Below, one piece after another: positions 26,284 through 35,340 of a stretch of DNA of 64,000 nt. The DNA lies in NCBI RefSeq assembly GCF_946151075.1, contig NZ_CAMGZB010000001.1, positions 1,540,001 to 1,604,000 on the forward strand, written 5' to 3'. Source of the stretch: Neobacillus sp. Marseille-Q6967 (lineage in GTDB: Bacteria; Bacillota; Bacilli; Bacillales; Cytobacillaceae). The first letter of the stretch is position 1; each line of letters begins with the position of its first letter. The translations under genes were made by a program, and so were the position numbers. The notes under the pieces are model-generated. The model had not been told where the DNA came from. It was given only the letters and a program-made list of their open reading frames with translations, and did not search any database.

Positions 26284-28116
26284 TTAATCCTGTTTTGGAA
26301 AGTGAAAAGCATATAAGCAGTACAGGAAATCGTCAAAAGGAAGGGATGACTCGCCTTCTTGCTCGCCATTTCCTGAGACGCTTGTTCTGATGGAGTTTCC
26401 CCACACTTGAAGGCTGTCGTTATTTGGGTTGTAAAAATAAACGCGTATGCAGCCTGAAAGGTCACGGGCTACTCTTTGAATAAGTACTGCATGAGCTCCA
26501 AGCGCCTGACCTGAATGGTTGTAAATGATAATGCCAGCTGGCTGGGGGAGCCCTTTATTGACATTTGGGTTATTCGAAGGGTGATAGTGCCGGTGAAATT
26601 TGGCTTTAAACTCTAGGTCCGTGTATACATCTGAAAACTCGGTCCATATTCCTTTTATATGAAAAGAGGGGTTGATCCATTTATGGGGATCCTGCCCGCG
26701 TCCTTTAGCGGCCTTTAACATTTCAAAATAGATAGAATCAAGGTGAGGAATCAAGAGTAGTGATACGGTATCGATATTGTCCTCATCATCCAGTGAGACA
26801 TGCGGAAGTGTATCAGAAGAAAGGTGTCTGCCCTCAAAATGAATCGTTATTATTCCGTATTCAAGAAAATGATTAAACATTTTAAGCAGCAGGACAGGCT
26901 CCTTTTGTGACCAATAGCTGAGTGCCCTTGTCGATTGGCAGGTTGGGTTAAATCCCTGGCCAATCCCAAGCGGCTGCCCCAAAACGCTTAACATTTCCGA
27001 GACTACAAGAGAACGAAGGATACCTGTATCGTTGATTTTATGAACTCCTGAAAGCCTGTTTTTAATATTTTCATGAAGGGGGACTTTTAAAAGATTCCAT
27101 AATTCTTTTATAAATTCTTTCGTAAAAATATCTCGCTCGAGAAGGCGTATTAAACCATAAATGCTTCTTCTGGTTTTAATCGTAACAGCTGCATCGATTA
27201 GGGCAGTAACTAAAGGCAGATTCAACCGCAGGTTTTCCCTGGCTTTTTCATCGACACCCAGCATGTTCTGAAGCAAGTCTGGCTTTTCTTTTTTGATAAA
27301 GTTTAAAAATATCGCATGGAATGGTGAAGCAAGCCCGGTAGACTTCACTGATGTACGCAGCTGATGGGCTTCCCGGATTAACAATAAATCATTGCTGGCT
27401 TTCAGTTTATCTTTATAACTTTCAACGGAAGCTGCAGCAGCAATATCAGACGGAGAATAAACAGCATTAACATAATGCATCAAGCTTGAATCTACCTCTT
27501 CCATGCCGCCGGCTAATTTTTTTGCGCTGGCAATTAATTTCAGGATTTTATCCGTTACAATGGGTCTTTGGACTGCTAGATTATTGACTTCCTCGTACAG
27601 ACTTTGAAAAACGACCGGCGAAAAACAGTGGTTTGAAATAAAGCCTAAAATCTCAGATGCCTGTTTATCTTTGTAAAGATGCTTTACCCGATTTTCTTCC
27701 GTTTCTTTCATGAATAGGAGATCCAGGTTCAAAGCGATAACTTTTGTTATAAATTCAGTTGCTTCAGCCGCTGACATTTGTGGATGTAGATAATCACCTC
27801 TTGCAATAGCGAGAATTCTTAGATTGCTCAATGCCTCGGCTGTTGCCATGGTGCCGCCGGCATGGAAAGTGCCTCTAACAAGAACAGGATTGAGCTTACG
27901 GACATTCTCCCATGGCTTCCCGCCAAATACCCCGGCTTCATCAAACAGATGGGCATATTTATATATCTTTGCCAATCCATTCGGTTCTTTTAGAAGCATG
28001 GCAGCTTCTTCAAAAACAGCCTGTTGAAATAAACTCTTATTTAATGCGGAAGTTTTCCATAACTGATGAAAGGCTCTTTGAAACGAATCCTCTGAAGTAA
28101 AAAGAAAAAGTCCCAT
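26284..28116 (-). CDS. Uncharacterised papain-like protein B (paralogue of the 29704-31698 product)
   Basis: 610 aa, no signal peptide or clear membrane segment. Similar along most of its length to the product of 29704-31698. The N-terminal half is helical, with a shared YKYAHLFDEAGVFGGKPWE-type block near 52-70. The C-terminal half holds Q387-x5-C393 (GQGFNPTCQSTRA), H542 (AHAVLIQR) and N563 (YFYNPNND). The Q-x5-C spacing equals papain's Gln19-Cys25, and the H then N order also fits a papain-fold cysteine enzyme. Substrate unknown. It could be a peptidase, an amidase or an acyl/peptidyl transferase. Confidence 0.6.
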   Translation of the reverse strand: MGLFLFTSEDSFQRAFHQLWKTSALNKSLFQQAVFEEAAMLLKEPNGLAKIYKYAHLFDEAGVFGGKPWENVRKLNPVLVRGTFHAGGTMATAEALSNLRILAIARGDYLHPQMSAAEATEFITKVIALNLDLLFMKETEENRVKHLYKDKQASEILGFISNHCFSPVVFQSLYEEVNNLAVQRPIVTDKILKLIASAKKLAGGMEEVDSSLMHYVNAVYSPSDIAAAASVESYKDKLKASNDLLLIREAHQLRTSVKSTGLASPFHAIFLNFIKKEKPDLLQNMLGVDEKARENLRLNLPLVTALIDAAVTIKTRRSIYGLIRLLERDIFTKEFIKELWNLLKVPLHENIKNRLSGVHKINDTGILRSLVVSEMLSVLGQPLGIGQGFNPTCQSTRALSYWSQKEPVLLLKMFNHFLEYGIITIHFEGRHLSSDTLPHVSLDDEDNIDTVSLLLIPHLDSIYFEMLKAAKGRGQDPHKWINPSFHIKGIWTEFSDVYTDLEFKAKFHRHYHPSNNPNVNKGLPQPAGIIIYNHSGQALGAHAVLIQRVARDLSGCIRVYFYNPNNDSLQVWGNSIRTSVSGNGEQEGESSLPFDDFLYCLYAFHFPKQD

Positions 28117-28208
28117 ATATCCAATCCCTTTCCTGCATATTGCCTTTACAATATTTTATTGACAAAATTTAAAGAGAATTACATAAAAAATAAAAAGTTA
28201 AAAAATCA

Positions 28209-28238
28209 AGGCGTGAATTCATTTGTGAATTCACGCCT
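28209..28238 (-). terminator. Terminator between argJ and papain-like gene B
   Basis: Perfect 13-bp inverted repeat AGGCGTGAATTCA / TGAATTCACGCCT with a 4-nt loop, T-rich on the minus strand. It lies about 150 nt past the argJ stop, so gene B may be partly or wholly transcribed from its own promoter. Confidence 0.65.
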
Positions 28239-28385
28239 GAACCTAGTGTAATTTACTTTCGAATGATTCGAGACCTTTTGATTTTTTGGTTAATAACTAT
28301 TCACTGGAAAAAAGAGGATGATAACTCATCCAAAACACTGCCGCCGCATTTGATTACAATATATTTCATCTTTTTTCACTGAACC

Positions 28386-29615
28386 TTACGAACGATAGCT
28401 GGCATTGATTTTTACATAGTCATATGATAGGTCACAACCCCATGCCTTACCAACACCATTACCTACATGGAGATCTACTAAAATCTCAATAAATGGCTGA
28501 TTTAAATACTTACGTGCGTCATCCTCGGAAAATTCACAAGGTACGCTTTTTTCAAGCATCTTAATGGGACCGATGCTAATATCAACTGTATGAGGGTTAA
28601 TCACCGCATTTGTCTGCCCGATCGCACCGATGATTCGCCCCCAGTTGGCATCGGCACCATATAGGGCAGTTTTTACTAAATTTGACCCGACAATTTGTTT
28701 GGCAATGAACCTTGCTTCCTCATGCTCCATTGCCCCTATTACTTCAACTTCCACTAACTTTGTAGCTCCCTCTCCATCCATAGCGATTTGCTTTGCTAAA
28801 TTTTCACAAGCCTTTTTTAATAGCTCAATAAATGTAACCCATTCCGGATGTTCCGGAGTTAACGGATTATTCCCAGCAAGTCCGTTTGCCATAACGAGAA
28901 CCATATCGTTAGTAGAAGTATCTCCATCTACGGTAATTTGGTTAAAAGTATGATTCGTTACACTTTTTAAGGCTGCCGATAGATAATCAGAGGAGATGGC
29001 TGCATCTGTTGTTAAGAAACCTAGCATGGTTGCCATGTTTGGATGAATCATTCCCGAACCTTTTGCTGCTCCCCCGATGCTAATCGTTCTCCCGTCGATA
29101 GTGGCGGAGTATCCGCAGCTTTTCATCACGATATCGGTAGTCAGAATAGCCGTTTGAAAATCAACGGCATCACTGTTTAAATTGCCAGGTGATAATGCTT
29201 GAATACCTTTTACGACTTTATCCATATCTAAATATTCACCGATCACACCTGTCGATGCCACAGCCACATAATTTTCCTTAATATTAAATTGAACAGATGT
29301 TAAGGAGCGCATTTTTAATGCAGCCGTGTATCCTCTTTCCCCTGTACAAGCATTAGCACATGCGCTGTTTACAATAACCGCCTGCAAGAGGCCTTCACTC
29401 GCAATGCTTTCCTGGGTTACTTTTAAAGGAGCTGCTTGGAATTGATTTGTCGTATATACTGCTGCAGATGAAGCCGGGATTTCACTAATAATGACCCCTA
29501 AGTCTTTTTTAGAATAGCGGAGGCCGGCATGAACCCCTGCAGATGTAAATCCTTGTGGTGATAATATATTCCCATTTTCAATTTCAACAATTTTATCCTT
29601 TAACAGTAATGGCAT
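28386..29615 (-). CDS. argJ: Bifunctional ornithine acetyltransferase / N-acetylglutamate synthase (ArgJ)
   Basis: 409 aa. The OAT family autoprocesses at an Ala-Thr bond; here KGSGMIHPNMATML places the new N-terminal nucleophile at Thr196. It moves acetyl from N-acetylornithine to glutamate. No argC, argB or argD is nearby. Instead it lies between two paralogous papain-like genes and after an ATP-grasp gene, on the same strand. So it may be a second copy serving a specialised pathway, as the OAT homologue in clavulanate clusters does. AAGGAGGA before the ATG. Confidence 0.88.
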   Translation of the reverse strand: MPLLLKDKIVEIENGNILSPQGFTSAGVHAGLRYSKKDLGVIISEIPASSAAVYTTNQFQAAPLKVTQESIASEGLLQAVIVNSACANACTGERGYTAALKMRSLTSVQFNIKENYVAVASTGVIGEYLDMDKVVKGIQALSPGNLNSDAVDFQTAILTTDIVMKSCGYSATIDGRTISIGGAAKGSGMIHPNMATMLGFLTTDAAISSDYLSAALKSVTNHTFNQITVDGDTSTNDMVLVMANGLAGNNPLTPEHPEWVTFIELLKKACENLAKQIAMDGEGATKLVEVEVIGAMEHEEARFIAKQIVGSNLVKTALYGADANWGRIIGAIGQTNAVINPHTVDISIGPIKMLEKSVPCEFSEDDARKYLNQPFIEILVDLHVGNGVGKAWGCDLSYDYVKINASYRS

Positions 29616-29703
29616 TCCAAATCCTCCTTATAGATTCGAAAATTCTCATTAATTTCCAAGAATAACAGGTTTTTAGATTCAGATCTTCCAGCTCCTGAAG
29701 CAC

Positions 29704-31698
29704 TTATGCCCACACATAACTTTTGCCCCAGCTATCTCTTGAAAGTAGCTCCGCTTGTTCAACAAGGCTGTCTTCAACCATATAGGTGTCACCTTGTTCG
29801 AATGGGTTATAGTGATATGCGTACATTCTTGATACAAATTCGTGGAATGGAAGGGATGCTTCTCCTTCAAGTTCGCCAAACCCTGAAACACTCGCAATAA
29901 TGCCTTGGCCCCAATTCTGGCCGCTGTCGTTGTTTGGATTGTAAAAATAAACTCGATAATTTCCGTATTGGTCCTTTTTAATTCTCTGAATGGATACAGC
30001 ATGAAGTCCAAGTAACTCCCCATGAACGTTTGTGATGAAAATACCAACGGGATTTGGGTAAATCAATTCATATCCTTCATTATAATCAGGATGGTGGGTG
30101 GCATAGAATAACTTAACGAAAGCAGAGTAGTTTGTTACATTTAGTGTGATTTGATCAATCACATTGATGAATCCCTTTGGAACCCACGCACCGTAAAATT
30201 CCGGGTTTACCCACTTATGTCCGTCCTCTCCGCGAAGAATCGTTCTTTTCATCATTTCGTTATAGATTTTATCCAGGTGTGGTACTAGAACCATCGATAT
30301 CGGATCCAAATCCTGATTGATTGCATTAGCTACTCCTCCAATCAGGAGGCTTGAATGAAGGGGCTCTCCTTCAAATATCATATCAATATCATTGTCACGG
30401 GCTGACCGGGCGATATATTCTAACAGTTGTCCGATTCCATGCTGAGCCCAGAGGGAAATGGCTCTTGCTGACTGGCAAGTTGGATTGTTCCCTTGTCCGA
30501 CCCCAAGGGGCTGACCAAGAACACTTACAACTCCAGCAATAAGAAGGCCGTTTAGGCTAATGGCACTTTGTTCACCCTTAAAATTTGTAAGGGCTTGGCG
30601 TACCTGAGCATGAATAGGGAGATCAAACAGACGGCGGATCGCAGGAAGTACATGTTCCTGTGTAAGCACCCCTCTATCAAGCATTCTTGCAAGTCCGTAT
30701 ACAGCTTGAGGTGTTTCTGGATAAATAGAAATCTGGATAATGTCATGAATCAGTTGTTGATTGGCATTAAAACAAGAAATCCCAGTTTCTGATAAATCAA
30801 GGGCTGATTGAACTTTATCATGACTCTTCCGGTTAAGGAACCTAAGAAGAATAGCATGATAGGGTGATACAAGACCTATTTCTTTCATGGACTTTGCGAA
30901 AATAACAGCCTCATTCTCAAGATCATCTTCGTTGGCATTTTCTAGTTTTAGTCTATATTCTCTTTGATCTGCGACATCTTGACTTAAAGGTGTTGGCGCA
31001 TTTGCACCCTGTATATATTTTTCAAGAGCATCTCTCGTTTCTTCATCAATACTGCTTTTAATCAATTCTTTAGACAGATCGATCATGCCTAAAATCCGAC
31101 CGGTCATAATAGGGCGTTGAACAGACAGGCGCTCTAATTCCTGAACAATTTGATCAGCGATGGCTCTAAAAGAAAGTTCCTCCCCCAGGAAGCGGAACAA
31201 GCTTTGAGCCCGAATCATATGATCTTCTGATTGAAGCCGTCCTTCTTCTGTTTCCGGCGGGAACAAAAGATCGAGATTCAGCGCCATGACTTCATTTAAA
31301 TAGGCATTTGCTTCTTGTGGACTCAAGCCTTCATGGATGTAATTTCCTTTCGCAATGGCGAGCATTCTCATTTCACTTAACAATTCGATAATGGAGTTGA
31401 TACCTTGTTTAGATCTCAAAGAACCGCCAACGAATGGAGGCTGCATTTTAGTTGGATCTTCCCATGGACCTCCAAGGAAGACACCGGCTTGGTCAAACCG
31501 ATGAGCATTTTCGTAGATAATATTCATTCCATCGTAGGAGTAAGTAAGTTCGGTCGCTAATTGGTATACGTCTGTTTGATAAAGGCTTTTTGCGAATGGT
31601 TTAGCCTGCTCAAGCTTGTCTAAAGCTGCTTCAAACTTAGTTTTCAAGGCAGCTGTTTGTTTACCTATTCTTTTTCTCTTTCTCGTTAATGTACTCAT
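29704..31698 (-). CDS. Uncharacterised papain-like protein A
   Basis: 664 aa, cytoplasmic by appearance. A helical N-terminal half (AHRFDQAGVFLGGPWE near 65-80) precedes a C-terminal domain containing Q402-x5-C408 (GQGNNPTCQSARA), H566 (LGLHAVSIQRI) and N587 (VYFYNPNNDSGQNWG). The block after it (SVSGFGELEGEASLPF, YAYHY) is also shared with paralogue B. The order and spacing fit a papain-like Cys-His-Asn triad with an oxyanion Gln. It follows the ATP-grasp gene by only 18 nt, so the two are probably co-expressed. Family name not recognised; function inferred. Confidence 0.6.
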   Translation of the reverse strand: MSTLTRKRKRIGKQTAALKTKFEAALDKLEQAKPFAKSLYQTDVYQLATELTYSYDGMNIIYENAHRFDQAGVFLGGPWEDPTKMQPPFVGGSLRSKQGINSIIELLSEMRMLAIAKGNYIHEGLSPQEANAYLNEVMALNLDLLFPPETEEGRLQSEDHMIRAQSLFRFLGEELSFRAIADQIVQELERLSVQRPIMTGRILGMIDLSKELIKSSIDEETRDALEKYIQGANAPTPLSQDVADQREYRLKLENANEDDLENEAVIFAKSMKEIGLVSPYHAILLRFLNRKSHDKVQSALDLSETGISCFNANQQLIHDIIQISIYPETPQAVYGLARMLDRGVLTQEHVLPAIRRLFDLPIHAQVRQALTNFKGEQSAISLNGLLIAGVVSVLGQPLGVGQGNNPTCQSARAISLWAQHGIGQLLEYIARSARDNDIDMIFEGEPLHSSLLIGGVANAINQDLDPISMVLVPHLDKIYNEMMKRTILRGEDGHKWVNPEFYGAWVPKGFINVIDQITLNVTNYSAFVKLFYATHHPDYNEGYELIYPNPVGIFITNVHGELLGLHAVSIQRIKKDQYGNYRVYFYNPNNDSGQNWGQGIIASVSGFGELEGEASLPFHEFVSRMYAYHYNPFEQGDTYMVEDSLVEQAELLSRDSWGKSYVWA

Positions 31699-31716
31699 CC
31701 TTTTATTCGCTCCTTC

Positions 31717-32934
31717 TTATTGGTAGAAATGATATTTCTCATAATCTTTCAAAAGGGATCTCATTTCATCAGGATCTTCTCCAAAAAAGAAAATGGTTCC
31801 ATAATGATTTCCAAATCCTACCCGTTCTGCCACTTTGGATGTAACAGGAATGAACATATTATGTTTTACAAAATAAGGATGATTCTTGATATTATTAGGT
31901 ATTTTCAGCTTTTCAACAATTTTTACATTAGGATAGACCATAAGATTACCAGAAAACCCTTTTGCGGTTACCACTTCCTCAGGGAAAAATGCCTCTATTT
32001 CTTCATCGGTAGTTTCTGGGTCACAGCAAAGCACTTGGCCTTGATACGGGCTGAACCCATATGCATTTTCAATATGCTCAAAAATATGGCCGCCAGGAAT
32101 ACGGTTCGCTACCTCGCCAAAACTCAATGTCCCATCTGGAGTGATGAAAAACTCAGGATGAATGATGCCATATTGAACTTCAAAGGCTTCGACAAGTTTC
32201 TCAATCGCTTCCCTTATTTGAGGTCTCCATTTTTCAAGTGAAGGAGAAGCAGGTACGAAGTTAGAATGACCTAACTTGACATATTCAGTAATATTTAGGA
32301 ACCTTACTTTTCCATTATGGATAAAGGCCTCACAAGAGAATTCTTGACCTTCCAGATGGCTTTCCATTAGTAAAGGGAATTCTGAATCGTCAATTAGGTC
32401 AATCTCTTCTGGTTTTTGAATCATGTAATGTCCGACTGTGCCTGCTTTATCAAATGGTTTAACGTGAATAGGGGCATAGTCATCTACATCTATATTACAT
32501 AGTGCCTCATTAATTCTTTTTAAGAAATAACGGATCTCTTCCTTGTTGTATGCTTCTTCAAAGACTCCAACACGGATACCTGCTAATTGTGCTTTACGCT
32601 TCATCAATCCTTTGTCTCTTAATAGAAGAGATTTATTGAAAATACGAGGGTTATTCCAAAGCCTTGCATTCAGGGCACCAGCCCATTCGACGGTCTCCTC
32701 GTAGATTGGTACAGCGACTTTTGTATTAAACTCCTTTAATTTTTCATAGAGTTCATCCGCCCGCTCAATCTGGTCAAATACCCATGGGACAAACTGGATA
32801 CCATGGGTGTCAGCAAAATTTTGAAATTCAGGAGGACCGACCACCAAAAATGGTCGATTCATTTTGTCAATTGCTTCAATTGCGTGCAGGCTCCAGCCTA
32901 GTAATGCAGTTGATTTTCCCTTGTTCTGTTTCAT
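31717..32934 (-). CDS. ATP-grasp carboxylate-amine ligase
   Basis: 405 aa. Pre-ATP-grasp Rossmann-like domain (about 1-95), then an ATP-grasp fold with the HVKPFDKAGTVGHYMI lysine segment and LLMESHLEGQEFSCEAFIHNG. The Mg/ATP-binding GEVANRIPGGHIFEHIENAYG (about 295) resembles carbamoyl-phosphate-synthase and peptide-ligase members. Members join a carboxylate to an amine through an acyl-phosphate. First gene of the minus-strand cluster. Start at 32934 chosen because TAGGAGAG precedes it; the frame is open to 33033. Confidence 0.75.
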   Translation of the reverse strand: MKQNKGKSTALLGWSLHAIEAIDKMNRPFLVVGPPEFQNFADTHGIQFVPWVFDQIERADELYEKLKEFNTKVAVPIYEETVEWAGALNARLWNNPRIFNKSLLLRDKGLMKRKAQLAGIRVGVFEEAYNKEEIRYFLKRINEALCNIDVDDYAPIHVKPFDKAGTVGHYMIQKPEEIDLIDDSEFPLLMESHLEGQEFSCEAFIHNGKVRFLNITEYVKLGHSNFVPASPSLEKWRPQIREAIEKLVEAFEVQYGIIHPEFFITPDGTLSFGEVANRIPGGHIFEHIENAYGFSPYQGQVLCCDPETTDEEIEAFFPEEVVTAKGFSGNLMVYPNVKIVEKLKIPNNIKNHPYFVKHNMFIPVTSKVAERVGFGNHYGTIFFFGEDPDEMRSLLKDYEKYHFYQ

Positions 32935-33139
32935 CTGCTTAACTCTCCTATTCATAAATATGGACAAGATCATAACAGCCATATTGTAGCAAAGAACATA
33001 ATTTGAATTTTCAGATTTACACAAAGAGTACAAATAATTAAAACTAATTTAACAATCCATTTACATTAATTAACTAAAATAGGGTAGACATCGATTTTGT
33101 GTCTTAATATTAAAAAAATTCTGGCAGAGGGGTATTGTG

Positions 33140-33706
33140 ATGAGCGACTGGTATACTAGATTGACTGAATATTTTCCAGAAAGGGAAATGAAATCTAAAG
33201 GGCATTTTGAAATACTTCTTCAAGAAAAAAAAGGAAGCTATCAATTAGTGGAAGGCCCAGATCATGTACTGGTTTATTTTGAACAGTCTGATTATATTTT
33301 CATAGATTATATTCTAGTATGCGGGGGAAGTCGCGGAAAAGGGATTGGCAGCTTGATCCTTGACCATCTAAAAAGTACGGGGAAAGCAATCATATTAGAG
33401 GTTGAGCCAGCTACCGTTAAAGATCCTGACTCGATAAAAAGAATCCGGTTTTACGAAATGAATGGTTTCTTAAAGATGAATTCGATTCAATATGAAAGAA
33501 TCCATATGGTTACAAACGAGGTAAATAAAATGGACATTTTTTGCTGGTCACCAGTACATAAAACCGAACAATGGGTATATGACCGAATGAAAACTATTTA
33601 TGAGGAAGTACATGCATTTAAAGCGGGGGAACTGTATGGACGTCATCCCCAGCCTGTATCAGATGTTCTTTGGATGAGAGAATTGGTTTATAGTAAGCTT
33701 AGTTAA
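33140..33706 (+). CDS. GNAT family N-acetyltransferase
   Basis: 188 aa. Acetyl-CoA motif A in VCGGSRGKGIGSLILDHL (about residue 70) and the following RIRFYEMNGF segment typical of GNAT motif B. The C-terminal ~60 residues (SPVHKTEQWVYDRMKTIYEEVHAF) are an unassigned extension. Divergent from the ATP-grasp gene with about 200 bp between, so the two may share a control region. Substrate unknown. ATG at 33140 favoured by AGAGGGG 7 nt upstream; an in-frame GTG lies directly before it. Confidence 0.75.
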   Translation: MSDWYTRLTEYFPEREMKSKGHFEILLQEKKGSYQLVEGPDHVLVYFEQSDYIFIDYILVCGGSRGKGIGSLILDHLKSTGKAIILEVEPATVKDPDSIKRIRFYEMNGFLKMNSIQYERIHMVTNEVNKMDIFCWSPVHKTEQWVYDRMKTIYEEVHAFKAGELYGRHPQPVSDVLWMRELVYSKLS

Positions 33707-33773
33707 AATTAGAAAGTAAGGATTTTGAATAAAAACACATTTGAACTATTAAACGGATGTGTGAATTAAAGGT

Positions 33774-33815
33774 GCAGATCTTTGCAGAGGAAATTGCAGA
33801 GGTCTGCTTTTTTTT
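33774..33815 (+). terminator. Terminator of the GNAT gene
   Basis: GCAGATCTTTGC / GCAGAGGTCTGC 12-bp stem with two or three G-T pairs, followed by T8. Confidence 0.8.
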
Positions 33816-33822
33816 GTGAAGT

Positions 33823-33843
33823 TTTAGTAAAAGTATTACTAAA
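33823..33843. promoter_or_regulatory. LacI-type operator O1 upstream of melR
   Basis: TTTAGTAA-AAGTA-TTACTAAA, perfect 8-bp arms around a 5-nt spacer. Confidence 0.6.
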
Positions 33844-33982
33844 TACCTCGGTTGAAAAAATTTTTTAATAATGAAATCGTATTATTGATAGTTTGTTATA
33901 GCGAGTGGTAGATTTCGTATTTTTTAGAAAAATTAAAAATTTTACTTGAAAGCCTTTCCATTTGGTGTTATTATTCGGTTGA

Positions 33983-34003
33983 GTTAGTAAATGTTTTATT
34001 AAC
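33983..34003. promoter_or_regulatory. LacI-type operator O2 upstream of melR
   Basis: GTTAGTAAA-TGT-TTTATTAAC, palindromic with one mismatch per arm and the same TTAGNAAA core as O1 and O3. Confidence 0.55.
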
Positions 34004-34004
34004 T

Positions 34005-34025
34005 TTTAGGAAAAGTTTTTCTAAA
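34005..34025. promoter_or_regulatory. LacI-type operator O3 upstream of melR
   Basis: TTTAGGAAA-AGT-TTTTCTAAA. One base separates it from O2, and it ends 25 nt before the melR start codon. Confidence 0.6.
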
Positions 34026-34028
34026 TAA

Positions 34029-35060
<1,032 letters not shown>

Positions 35061-35099
35061 TGAATACGAAACTTTTTAGGAGGTGGTTTTCGGAAGAAA

Positions 35100-35340
35100 C
35101 GACCATCGAAATCTCATTCAAATGTTTTATAGCCCACCCAGCACAGCTAAATAACTGTGCCAGGGCGCAGACGTGACTGCCATCACGCTGCTATTGGGCG
35201 AAACTTGCAAACTACTCCACCATTGAAAGGGAGCTAATTCTATTATATAGATGCTCCCAAGCACCAGCAAGAGAACGAACTCGCTAGAATTAGGTAAAAT
35301 TTCCTAGTATTATCAAACAATGACTGAGGGGGCGTTTTGA
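35100..35340 (+). ncRNA. Candidate structured leader between melR and melE
   Basis: Three stable hairpins lie in series: GCACAG-N8-CTGTGC (35141-35160), GCAG-A-CGTGA/TCACG-CTGC (35167-35191) and GGGAGC..TCTAT/ATAGA.GCTCCC (35229-35258). The GC content exceeds that of the surroundings. No terminator T-run follows. It may be a leader RNA of melE, an sRNA or a mobile-element remnant. No known class recognised. Confidence 0.35.

Noticed and set aside
28386..29615. Part of a normal arginine biosynthesis operon
   Set aside because: No argC, argB, argD or carbamoyl-phosphate genes adjoin it.
35289..35309. Fourth LacI-type operator before melE
   Set aside because: TAGG and CCTA arms are 16 nt apart against 17 in the others, with a mismatch. 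Too weak to list as a feature; mentioned in the operator finding.
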